A stretch of 42,500 nt of DNA from positions 274,763 to 317,262 of the forward strand of contig CAUYUJ010009580.1 of the NCBI GenBank assembly GCA_963575745.1, in the 5' to 3' direction. The DNA is from Prorocentrum cordatum. Its lineage: Eukaryota; Sar; Dinophyceae; Prorocentrales; Prorocentraceae. The position numbers and the translations under genes were made by a program. Below, in pieces: positions 30,090 to 38,712 of this stretch. Numbering within the stretch: position 1 is the first letter of the stretch; each line of letters begins with the position of its first letter. The notes below the pieces were generated by a model. The model was not told where the DNA came from, did no database searches, and saw nothing but the letters and a program-made list of their open reading frames with translations.

Positions 30090-30476
30090 GGTCGGGCGTG
30101 TCCCCCTGCAGACGGGTTTTGGAGGAAATATTAAAAATGTAAAGAACATACTCAACAACAAACAATATCAAAAATGGTAGACAGATCGTCCCCACACGAT
30201 GTTTTGACACACAAATGAATACACACAAATAACAGGATTCCCCATATCTCCCCATATGTTCTGGGTTCTTGTCTTCCCCACCACTTCCCATAGTTCACCA
30301 TATTTTCTGGGAAGTCGGCGATTAGTTGTGTCTGTGGGTTTCTTTCCCTCCTGACATTCCTCCTGCAGGGGAAGAATTAAAAAATAGTAAGAACACGCTC
30401 CACAAAAAAACATCATCACAAATGGCTTCTTTGCTATGCCTGGACACTCCTCCTGTAGAGGTGGGACACGCCCGAC
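30090..30476. mobile_element. MITE family H, copy 2, with nested sequence
   Basis: Left end GGTCGGGCGTGTCCCCCTGC after TA; right end CTCCTCCTGTAGAGGTGGGA, then CACGCCCGAC. The interior matches copy 3 up to the ATCGTCCCCA...GATGTTT segment, where repeat I (30205-30357) begins. A second internal CATTCCTCCTGCAGG suggests a further fragment of the same family. Confidence 0.65.
30205..30357 (+). repeat. Dispersed repeat I, copy 2
   Basis: GACACACAAATGAATACACA, CCCACTTCCCATAGTTCACC and TTGTGTCTGTGGGTTTCTTT in family order. Confidence 0.8.
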
Positions 30477-30682
30477 GGCACGAGAGGCGTCTGCCCACGG
30501 CCGCAGCACGGCCGCCGGGGGCGCGGCCGCCGGGAACGCAGGGGCCCCCGCGCCGAGGGCCTTGCGGCCCCCCGCGGGCGGCACGCGCGAGGCGGCAGAC
30601 GCTCCGAAGGGGGAGGGCCGAGGCAGGGAGAGCCGTGGAGGGGCCCTGGGGCACACGAGTGCACGAGAGGACTCCAGGAGGC
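30477..30682. other. GC-rich sequence, nothing recognised
   Basis: No repeat partner or exon found. GGGGCCCTGGGGCACACGAG near its end resembles the start of repeat I. Confidence 0.4.
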
Positions 30683-30839
30683 GGTCGACTGCAGAATTGG
30701 TTTACCCCAGGAGTTGGCCTTCCGTCGAGTCTGCGAGAAGCGCGTAGAATGCTCCGTAGATGTACACAGCATCTTACGCAGTGCTCGTGGATGGGACGGG
30801 CAACTCAGTTTCGGGGCAAATCATTTCTGCAGTCGATCC
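30683..30839. mobile_element. Foldback element, about 157 bp
   Basis: Left arm GTCGACTGCAGAATTGGTTT, then ACCCC; the reverse complement of the right arm reads ATCGACTGCAGAAATGATTT, then GCCCC. About 25 bp with few mismatches. No flanking duplication identified. Confidence 0.65.
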
Positions 30840-30965
30840 CATACTCGGAAAACTAAACGAAAAAGAACTATGCACGTACACCGATTCTGGCCAGGCCTAT
30901 CCTGAGCCCAGGATCGGTGCATATGCCCTCTACCTTAGCCAGGAAGGCATGGGCCTTGCCTTGGA

Positions 30966-31290
30966 GAGGCCCTGGGACACACAAGTAAATGGTCACAAAT
31001 CAAGGGCTCCCAACTTCGCGCTTCGCGCTGAGCGAAGCGCGAAGTGCGAGTAACTTCGCGCTCTCGCGCCGCCTCCCAGGGGAGAAGAGGAGGATGGGGA
31101 GGGATCGGAGCCGAAGCGCGAAGCGCGAATAACTTCGCGCCCTCGAGGGCGCCCTTGCAAATAGTTAACAGGATCCCCATGCTTTCCCATACCTTCGGGG
31201 TGTTCGGCTTCCACCCCCCACTTCCCATATTTTCCCATGTTTCTGGGAGTCGACCATTCATTGTGTCTGTGCGTTTCTTTCCCTCCTGGC
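30966..31290 (+). repeat. Dispersed repeat I, copy 3, with palindromic insert
   Basis: Both family ends are present. The middle carries an extra segment (about 31008-31145) of CTTCGCGCTTCGCGC / GCGCGAAGCGCGAAG inverted units not found in the other two copies. Confidence 0.75.
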
Positions 31291-31945
31291 AGAAGGGCAC
31301 CCCTCCAAAACCAAGGCTGTTCTATCTGGGACGCATATAGACATACTGGTGCGATATGTCCTCCTCGGAGGCGCGCGTCCGACCCGAACATATAGTGTAC
31401 CCACCTTGTCGTAGATCGTTTCCCGAGCGGCATGGCCAGAAAGCGCCGGCCACGACGCATGTACTGCAAGATTCCTCGATACGCGCGTCGCCCCTGGGGG
31501 GGCGGCGCACACATAGTGTTAGTATGTTGGGGTGACGCCGATTCTAAGCCCTCTAAAACCAACACCTTCGAATGACGAGTGCCAAGCCCCGCCAAGCCTG
31601 GCGCGGGCGCGTGCACCCTCGCGGCCATGCCAGGATCAGACGCAGGCCAAGATTGCACGACCACCAGCCCTGCCCAGGCCCGTCCTGTGCCCCAGGCCGT
31701 CTGCATGCAGCCGTCCAGGGCCCAGGTTTTCGGCACGCCCGGAACGGATACAGAGAAAGAAAGGGCACAGTGCCCCACAGCAAATGCTGTCTAAGAGCGA
31801 CGGCGGCCGCTGTTGGGCAAGCGACTTTCCATCTCTCGTGACCGACGTCCGCGGCGACACCGACGGCGGGCCCTCTGCAAAGTGGAGCAGAGCTGCTGTC
31901 GGTCTTCGTCCCCACTGTTTCCGTGCAGCCATCGTTCTACCATTA
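31291..31945. other. No gene recognised
   Basis: Mostly unique sequence. 31735-31800 resembles one half of the foldback at 8751-8889 (GGAACGGATACAGAGAAAG, GGGCACAGTGCCCCACAGC). Confidence 0.45.
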
Positions 31946-32103
31946 GGTAGGGCATGTCCCCCTAAGGTCGGATTTTGGACGAACAAATAGAACAATACCA
32001 AAACATGCTCGAAAATAATCACACATCTAATAATCGACAAATCGTCCCCATACTATGTTTTACTATGTTTGAAGATTCCTCCTGTAGAGGGACATGCGGG
32101 ACT
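31946..32103. mobile_element. MITE family H, copy 3 (158 bp)
   Basis: GGTAGGGCATGTCCCCCTAA at the left and ATTCCTCCTGTAGAGGGACA, then TGCGGGACT at the right are inverted repeats. TA flanks both sides (31944-31945 and 32104-32105). Confidence 0.8.
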
Positions 32104-32233
32104 TAATGCTACCATAAGGAACTTCGACTCAGAAACGAAGGGGTCTTTCTGGCAACGGCGAGCATCAGGATGCCCCGACCTGGATCCAAGAAACGACCGA
32201 CAACCAGAGCCCCTCCTGAGCCCAAAGTGGTCC

Positions 32234-32610
32234 TTACTGCAACGCCTTGACTGTACCCACTTCGATCCTCCCGAGGCGTGGGGTTCCCAGCCTCTCCAGG
32301 GGCGTGCACAGGCAGGCTCGGCAGCGGAGCGCCGTTGGCGCCCCGGGAACCTGGCTCTCGTCAGCCACAGAGAACCGATGCATGCTCGTGGCCCTCATCT
32401 CCGCGCCTACGAACGTGGCGATAATCGTGGACCCCTCCACCGACGCCGCGGCCACGCTCTCGAGCAGCGCGGCGAGCTCGGGCTCGGTCAGGTAGCCGGT
32501 GAGGCCCTCCAGGAGCCAGACCGACGGCTGGCCTGTGTGGAAGCCCGCTGCCAAGAGCGCCTGCTGCAGGTCGTCGACCCCGAGGTTCGCGGGGACGTGA
32601 CTGAGCTTCG
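32234..32610 (-). CDS. Methyltransferase (PPM/LCMT family), exon 3
   Basis: Third identified exon of the gene at 32234-37661. It encodes KLSHVPANLGVDDLQQALLA, then AAGFH, then the family motif WLLEGLTGYL, AASVEGSTIIATFV and ATSMHRF. These match the C-terminal half of SAM-dependent methyltransferases of Pfam PF04072. Proposed acceptor: CGACCATAG at 32611-32612. The frame runs to a stop at 32234, but the residues after HRFSVADESQ no longer look like the family. A donor-like AGCCAG/GTTCCC at 32351/32350 suggests the true exon may end there and a final exon lie further left, which I did not find. Confidence 0.7.
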
Positions 32611-32985
32611 CTATGGTCGGGGAGACGTACGGTGCGGGCGGGCATTGGATGACAACCCTTGGACCAGGAATCCAGGGTCTGCAAAGCCAGGGAAACTCCA
32701 GTTGAGGCTTTGCCATGGACATCATCGCCGCCCTCATCAGAGAATGAACCCTCCAGAGTCTGAAGCCTCCTTGGCACAAGCCTTGCCCAACGCCCCCACC
32801 GTAAGACTCGGGTTCGGGGGGCTCGGGTCGGCCTGACGGAGCGGTCAGGAAGATGACACGAGCCCGTGTGAAATTTGACTCGAGCTCCCGCTGCAAACAT
32901 CCAACGAAAACTGCCCCGTCCAAATCCAAAACGGGCCCGTCAGGAAACGTCGGCAAAGCCGATGCCCGGCGGACTCGAGCCTTAC
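32611..32985 (-). other. Proposed intron 2 (375 nt)
   Basis: GTAAGG donor after GGGGAAAC at 32986; acceptor CCATAG at 32611. Its length is a multiple of three with no in-frame stop, so retention would also leave an open frame. The encoded 125 residues interrupt the family alignment, which argues for removal. Confidence 0.6.
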
Positions 32986-33215
32986 GTTTCCCCGAGATGG
33001 GGGGGCCGCTGTCGCCCAGGAGGGCCTGCTTGGCCTCCAGCACCTCTCCGAAGTCCACCTCGAACACGGGCACCCCCCTGAGGGCCTCCAGGCGATAGGC
33101 CCGGCAGTCCAGCCCCGCACCCAGGATGACCAGCTGCTTGGGGGGTGCGAGCGCCATCGCGTCGTCTATCCAGCGAGTTCTGACCGCCATGAAGTCGATC
33201 CAGAACTCCCTCGAC
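32986..33215 (-). CDS. Methyltransferase (PPM/LCMT family), exon 2
   Basis: Encodes SREFWIDFMAVRTRWIDDAM and then the SAM-binding motif LVILGAGLDCRAYRL, followed by VFEVDFGEVLEAKQALL, the acidic-loop motif of the family. Start is set at an AG/G acceptor (CCCGAAG, 33216) because it puts the exon in phase with exon 1: two bases from exon 1 plus one here make an Arg codon. It ends before GTAAGG. The protein probably methylates a carboxyl or hydroxyl group; the substrate cannot be told. With exons 1 and 3 it totals about 260 residues, slightly short of the usual 270-320, consistent with missing termini. Confidence 0.8.
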
Positions 33216-33286
33216 CTTCGGGCGGGGTCAGACCGCCCCCTTCTCTGACGACCCCCACTCCGTGATGTACCCGCATCCTCCTCCGA

Positions 33287-33336
33287 CTCATCACCATCAT
33301 CATCATCACCAACAAGAACAACATCATCATCACCAG

Positions 33337-33400
<64 letters not shown>

Positions 33401-33467
33401 AGCAGCATCAGCATCAGCATCAGCATCAGCATCAGCATCAGCATCAGCATCATCATCATCATCATCG

Positions 33468-33513
<46 letters not shown>

Positions 33514-33532
33514 ATCATCATCATCATCATCG

Positions 33533-33571
<39 letters not shown>

Positions 33572-34311
33572 GTCATCAACGTCATGGTCATCTTTATCAT
33601 CATCATCGTCGCCATCACCACCATAATGATCAACGTCATCTTCAGCAGCAGCAGCAGCATCATCAGCATCATCATAATCAGCATCAGCAACATCAGCATC
33701 AGCATCAGCAACATATTCAACAACCACCTCCGTATCCTTATCATCGTCATCGTCATCACTGTCGTCGTGTCGTCGTCGTCGTCACCGTCGACGTCTTCAT
33801 TGTCATCATCATCAGCATCATCATCATCAACATCATCAGCATCATCATCAGCATCATCAGCATCATCACCATCATCATCAACATCAACAGCTTCAGCACC
33901 ATCATTATCAGCATCATCGACATCATCATCATTGTCATCATTATCAGCATCCTCAGCATCATCATCGTCTTCATCATCAGCATCGTCGCGGTCAGCATCA
34001 TCCTCATCGTCGCCGTCGTCACCGTCATCTCCACCACCACCATCATCATCAACGCAATCGTCATCATCAGCATCATCATCAGCATCAGCATCATCATCAA
34101 CACCATCAGCATCATTATCAACATCAGCATCATCATCAATATCAGCAGCATCGCCAATACCACCATCATAAAAATCGGCACAAACCGCATCACAACCATC
34201 CCCATCGCCATCACAATCACCATCACCATCGGCGTCGCCACCATCGCCCCCATCACCCACAATGCGGTGGTAATCATCATTATGGTTTTGATCATCATTA
34301 TCATCATCATC

Positions 34312-34343
<32 letters not shown>

Positions 34344-34472
34344 CAGCATCATCATCATCATCATCTCATCGTAATCGTCATCATCATCAGCATCATCATC
34401 GTCATAGACATCATCGTCATCACAATCGTCATCACCATCGCCAAAACCATGACCACCACCATGATCGCTACC

Positions 34473-34504
<32 letters not shown>

Positions 34505-34973
34505 CATCAGCATCATCATCAATAACCGCCGTATCCGCATCATCAATACTACCTCGATCATCATTGCAACCACCATCATCATAATAACCAGCATCACATC
34601 ACCATCGTCCTCATAAACAACACTCGTCATCACCATCATCAACGACAGCATCCTCATGATCACCAGCATCATCGTCATCAGCATCGTCATCGTCATCATC
34701 GACGTCGTCGCCACCACCGTCACCACCATCACCACCAACACCACAATAATGACCACCACAACCAATATTAACATCATCCTCACCAATAACAGCAGCATCA
34801 TCGTCATCCCCACCACCACCAACACCATCATCATAGGCATAGAATCGGCAGCGTAATCATCACCATAATCAAAACCATCAGCATGATCATGCTCATGATC
34901 CATGATCATGGTCATCATCATCAGCATCATCAGTATCATTATCAACAACATCATCATCAGCATCATCACAATA

Positions 34974-35004
<31 letters not shown>

Positions 35005-35153
35005 GAATCATCACCGTCAGCGTCATCATCATCAGCATCATCAGCAGCAGCATCATCATCGTCGTCATCGTTATCAGTATCAGCATCATAATCATCATCA
35101 CCACCAACATCGCCATCGTCATCGTCATCGTCATCGTCTTCGTCATCAACATC
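33287..35153. repeat. CAT/CAG array 3, about 1.9 kb, intronic
   Basis: Same type and strand as arrays 1 and 2. In the methyltransferase transcript it would read GATGATGCTGATG. A distinctive non-CAT word set (CCCCCATCACCCACAATGCG at about 34248) recurs in altered form just after the array end (CCTCACCCGCGATGCGGTAG), suggesting growth by duplication of an end segment. Confidence 0.95.
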
Positions 35154-35220
35154 CCATCGCCCCCCCTCACCCGCGATGCGGTAGTTGGCGGGGGACTCTC
35201 TGAAGGGGCAGCCAGCACTA

Positions 35221-35374
35221 GGTCGGGCGTGTCCCTCTGCAGGCGGATGTTGGACAAAAAATAAAAATAGTCGAAACATACCCAACAATGGTCAAAAGGT
35301 AGTCTGGAAAATCGTCCACCGACTATTTTCTAACGATTTTTGAATATTCCTCCTGTAGAGGGACACGCCCGACT
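35221..35374. mobile_element. MITE family H, copy 4 (154 bp)
   Basis: Best-preserved copy: left GGTCGGGCGTGTCCCTCTGC, then AGGCGGATGTTGGAC; right ATATTCCTCCTGTAGAGGGA, then CACGCCCGACT. TA flanks at 35219-35220 and 35375-35376. Confidence 0.85.
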
Positions 35375-35384
35375 TAAAGCCAGC

Positions 35385-35715
35385 ATGGAATCGGGAAATC
35401 GGACCCGATCGGCGCGCACGTCGCACGTCGGACCCGGCCGCCTCGGCGTCGGAACCAGCTCTGATCGGCCGCGCCAAGGTGCACAGCAAAGCTGCATCGC
35501 GCCACATCGGATCGCCGGCATGTCGGAATCGAAGCTAATCTTAGGTCGGGCATGTCCCCCTGCAGGCGGATTTTGGACGAAAAATAAAAAATAGCCCAAA
35601 AATACACCAAAATATCAGAATGGCGGGAACATCGGAATCGAAGCTAATCAATCGGGACCCTTAGAATCGATATCAACTCGGATCGATCGGATCGCAAGGA
35701 ACCCTGCATGGCCAC
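35385..35715 (+). repeat. Dispersed repeat J, copy 2, interrupted
   Basis: GCGCCAAGGTGCACAGCAAA, CGCCACATCGGATCGCCGGC and AAGGAACCCTG match 26030-26262. An insertion at 35541-35631 separates two direct copies of TCGGAATCGAAGCTAATC. Confidence 0.7.
35544..35600. mobile_element. MITE family H, left half only
   Basis: GGTCGGGCATGTCCCCCTGC, then AGGCGGATTTTGGACGAA, preceded by TTA; no right end follows. It lies between 18-nt direct repeats (35523-35540 and 35632-35649). Confidence 0.75.
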
Positions 35716-36317
35716 CCTCGCCTTTCAGTTGGGGGCGCTCCCGGCGAGGCGCAGCCGCTGGAAAGCACACCGAGAGGCTGGAAAGCCGCCCAGAACCGAC
35801 CAAAACGCCCGAAAGCCAGAACCGACCTCTGGGAGGAGAGCCGACCTCTGGGAGAAGGAGGAGGAGGAGGAAGAAAGAGGGGGGAAGGGGAAAATGTGGA
35901 GGAGGAGCAGGAGTAGGAGGCGGAGGAGGAGAGGGGATCGGTCGATCGGTCGAGGATCTTGGATGACTCGGTCTGCTGAACTCTGCCGGGGGGGAGAGCC
36001 ACATCGGCGACCCCCACCCCAACATCCGGACTGCCCGACAGCCCACGAGCCGCACGCGTCACGAGCTGCCCCACCCACAAAGGTGGAGGGGTCCTGAGAG
36101 ACAGTGCAAGACAAATCCGCCGGCCCGTTCGGTGTGTGCGTGAGAGAGAGAGAGAGAGAGACGCTGTTTCCCGGCCCGCCTGAGCGCGCGTGCGGCCTGC
36201 CTCCATCGTGCTGCGACGCAAAAAAAGGTGGATGAAAAGTTGTTCCGTTTGAGACCAAGGCCGACCAAGAGAGCCCCGCAGAGCCGCAAGAGCGGAAGAA
36301 GAAAAAACGCATACGGT
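35716..36317. other. Intronic sequence, no exon seen
   Basis: Purine-rich GAGGAGGAG stretches (35845-35935) and a (GA)n run at 36147-36161; otherwise nothing recognised. Confidence 0.45.
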
Positions 36318-36510
36318 GGAGGCCAGTCCACAAGAGACCTTGCACAAGAAGCCCAGGCCTGCGGCCCCAGGACGTCCATTGATTTCTGGTGTGGGAACGC
36401 AACGCTTCCCAACGCGAAACCCCATCGAAACCCCATCGAAACCCAAGAAGCCTAGGGCCCCCTGGAGGCCAGCAGGGTGTTTCTTGGCATGAGTCTCCAC
36501 TGTAACACAC
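36318..36510 (+). repeat. Dispersed repeat D, copy 4
   Basis: CACAAGAAGCCCAGGCCTGC, CCCCAGGACGTCCATTGATT, GGTGTGGGAACGCAACGC and AGCAGGGTGTTTCTTGGCAT. It carries a small internal duplication of CGAAACCCCAT. Confidence 0.8.
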
Positions 36511-36519
36511 AAACGTTTG

Positions 36520-36590
36520 GCGCTCTGGGCGGATTTCTTGAATCTGCGCTGGACACCCCTCCCTGGCGCGCGGAGCGCCAACAAGTTTAT
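36520..36590 (-). repeat. Dispersed module K, reverse copy
   Basis: CTGGGCGGATTTCTTGAATC, GCGCTGGACACCCCTCCC, then TGGCGCGCGGAGCGCC; reverse complement of the module at 22790-22900. Confidence 0.65.
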
Positions 36591-36737
36591 GTTTATGCCG
36601 TCTTTTCTTCTTCGATAGAGGGGGGACACCCGTCGGGTCGAATGGAAGGCCCTCGATCCCTTGCCCGCTGGGGGGAGCGGTCGGGGTCCCGAGGCCAACA
36701 GGGCCCTGCAGGGTATACCCACGAGGGCTCGCGAGCG

Positions 36738-36760
36738 TCGTCGTCGTCGTCGTCGTCCAG
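36738..36760. repeat. (GTC)n microsatellite
   Basis: Seven GTC triplets in intron 1. Confidence 0.9.
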
Positions 36761-37214
36761 GGTCGGCGGCACTGGCCGCAAGGCCTGCGCGAGACAGTGC
36801 CGCGCAGAACCGCGCCCGACGCCCCAACCCACAGCCGAAACCCCAGACCGCATCGGCATGCTGCCTCCGTCGGAGCAGGTCGGCCCGCGAGGGCCCCGGG
36901 GTCCCAGAGCGGGCGAGGGCGCCCGGGCGTGGGAAGGCTGCGGCGCCCGGGCCTCGGGACCGTGCGCGGCGCCCGGCGCGGCGGCGCGGCGGTGGCGGCG
37001 GCGGCGCGGCCGCCGTCGCCCCGCGGCTTGCGGCCCATGGCTCGGCTCGCCGGCGGCCGTTCGGGACGATGCGGGCACCCTCGGAGCGCTCTCGGGGAGC
37101 GCGCAGCCGCCGAAGAGCATCCCCGAGGCGAGACAGCTGCCGAGGACCGACGAGAACGACCGAAAACCTCGGGCCTTCGAGGAAGGAAGAGCTGCATGGA
37201 CAGAAAAACTTTCG

Positions 37215-37300
37215 ACGGTCCGCGTGGAGGCGCCACCAGGGGTGCCCAGCGCCGATCCGAGAAATCCGCGCGGAGCGCCCAACGTCTACGTCCAGGCCGC
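37215..37300 (+). repeat. Dispersed module K, copy
   Basis: GGAGGCGCCACCAGGGGTGC, then CCAGCGCCGATCCGAGAAAT, then CCGCGCGGAGCGCCCAACGT. Confidence 0.7.
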
Positions 37301-37485
37301 TGCTTCTTCTCTGAGGCCTGCGCGCGGCGCGCAGGGCGGCGAGAGCCCTGCCCGAGGACGCTACATACGCAAGGACACCCGATGCGTCTGTGGACGAATG
37401 TGGCCAGAAAGTGAGAACGGTGCTTGGCATGGGCCCCAGATGTTGGTCGTCCAGAAGCAAGCAAACTTTGCCCTCCAAGGGAGAC

Positions 37486-37661
37486 CTGCCCGTGGACTCG
37501 ATCCACTCGGCATCGGGGCCGCAGCCTCCGCAGAGCACCGACGCCAGCGGGTCAAAGACGAGCCTGCGGCGCTCAGGCTTCGCGGACTCCTCCGCGCGCA
37601 GCGCGCAGACAGTCACTGCCGTGCCAGACACCCCGGACCTGGCGGTGTCGTGGTGCGCCAC
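37486..37661 (-). CDS. Methyltransferase (PPM/LCMT family), exon 1 of those found
   Basis: Encodes GVSGTAVTVCALRAEESAKP and FDPLASVLCGG, the N-terminal signature of the family (typically ...TA...VAALRAEESRRPD..FDDPLA). It ends at GGGCAG before GTCTCC. The upstream border is set at a CCTCAG/GTGGCG acceptor. There is no in-frame ATG near it, so an initiating exon further right is expected but not recognised. Exon 2 continues the alignment directly, 4.27 kb away. Confidence 0.75.
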
Positions 37662-37680
37662 CTGAGGGCGGGGTCCCAAA

Positions 37681-37806
37681 CGACTCCTCGCTGGGACTCC
37701 TCGCCGGGACTCCTCCCCTCACAGGACTCCCCCCAGGACTCCCCCACAGGACTCCCCCACACGACCCTCCCAGTGGACAGGACTCCCTCACAGGACTCCC
37801 CCTGGG
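37681..37806. repeat. (GGACTCC)-type tandem repeat
   Basis: About eight imperfect units around CAGGACTCCCCC, spaced 12-22 nt, immediately upstream of exon 1. Confidence 0.85.
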
Positions 37807-38009
37807 ACGTACGCGAGCCAAAAGATATCTACGCCGCGGCGTGCGCGGTCCGCCAGCGATGGCACGCCGCGTGGAGAAGAGGGCGCGTACGTGCGACCTG
37901 AACCCCCCATGGATTCTTCGAACCCCCCCCCCCCCGATAGCGAACGCAACTGATGTTGTCGGCGACCTCTCTTGACGGACTGGGGCCCCACAAGTAGTGG
38001 AAAAATGCC

Positions 38010-38178
38010 ATAGGAGCTCGACCGCACGAACCCTTCCAAAAGGAACCCAACCCTGGAACCCCAGGACGTCCATTGATGCTTGGCGTGGGAACGTCACACG
38101 TTCCCTAGCAAAACCATGGAAACTCAAGAAACTCAGGGCGCCCAGGAGGCAAGCAGGGTGTTTCTCTGCATGGTTTTC
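38010..38178 (+). repeat. Dispersed repeat D, copy 5
   Basis: TAGGAGCTCGACCGCACGAA, CCCCAGGACGTCCATTGATG, GGCGTGGGAACGTCACACG and AGCAGGGTGTTTCTCTGCAT. It ends about 30 bp before the right-hand satellite. Confidence 0.8.
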
Positions 38179-38210
38179 CACAGAAATGATTTATCCCTGG
38201 CACCCGCCGC

Positions 38211-38248
<38 letters not shown>

Positions 38249-38455
38249 CACTTTACCCGAACGCTCAGTGTTCTCACCAGTGCCAGGGTTTTCATGCGAC
38301 GCCAGCCAATACCCCCACTTTGTGGGGGGGCAGTGCAAGCTCTACCAAATATCCACACGACTCTTCGCCACCACCCACACCCAGCTTCCCGCCCTATGAC
38401 GTTCGGACACTTCACTTCGTGGCCTGCGGACGACCGTGGCTACTACACTGGCGTG

Positions 38456-38545
38456 GAGTACACACCCACAGAAGTTGTTAAGCCTACGTTCGTACACCCA
38501 CAGAAGTTGTTAAGCCTTGTTAACCCACAGAAGTTGTTAAGCCTT
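38456..38545. repeat. CCACAGAAGTTGTTAAGCC triplicate
   Basis: Three direct copies within satellite unit 1; the same triplicate recurs at about 39732-39820 in unit 2. Confidence 0.9.
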
Positions 38546-38589
38546 CCACACGGCGGGCTCTTGGGGCCTCTTGAAGGCCTCCTGGGGCA

Positions 38590-38712
38590 ACCTATGGCGC
38601 AACCAGTAGGGGGACGTTTTATTCTCGGCGGCCGAGGGCGCAACCTATGGCGCAACCAATAGGGGGACGTTTTATTCTCGGCGGCCGAGGGCGCAACCTA
38701 TGGCGCAACCGC
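38590..38712. repeat. 61-bp tandem duplication in satellite unit 1
   Basis: CCTATGGCGCAACC, AGTAGGGGGACGTTTTATTC and TCGGCGGCCGAGGGCGCAA occur twice plus a partial third. Confidence 0.9.

Larger units (their letters stand above)
33216..37485 (-). other. Proposed intron 1 (4.27 kb) of the methyltransferase gene
   Basis: Donor GGGCAG/GTCTCC at 37486/37485, acceptor CCCGAAG/G at 33216/33215. It holds CAT/CAG array 3, a complete MITE and a partial one, and repeats D, J and K. Exons on either side join in frame and reconstitute an uninterrupted family alignment, the main support for the intron. Confidence 0.7.

Noticed and set aside
32069-32836. Plus-strand ORF of about 255 codons over the methyltransferase exons.
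   Set aside because: It is the antisense shadow of the GC-rich exon 3 and intron 2 and shows no domain.
13153-35153. Open frames of 300-580 codons in the CAT/CAG arrays on both strands.
   Set aside because: All frames are open at once and encode low-complexity Ile, His, Asp or Met/Leu strings; this is expected of the triplet composition.
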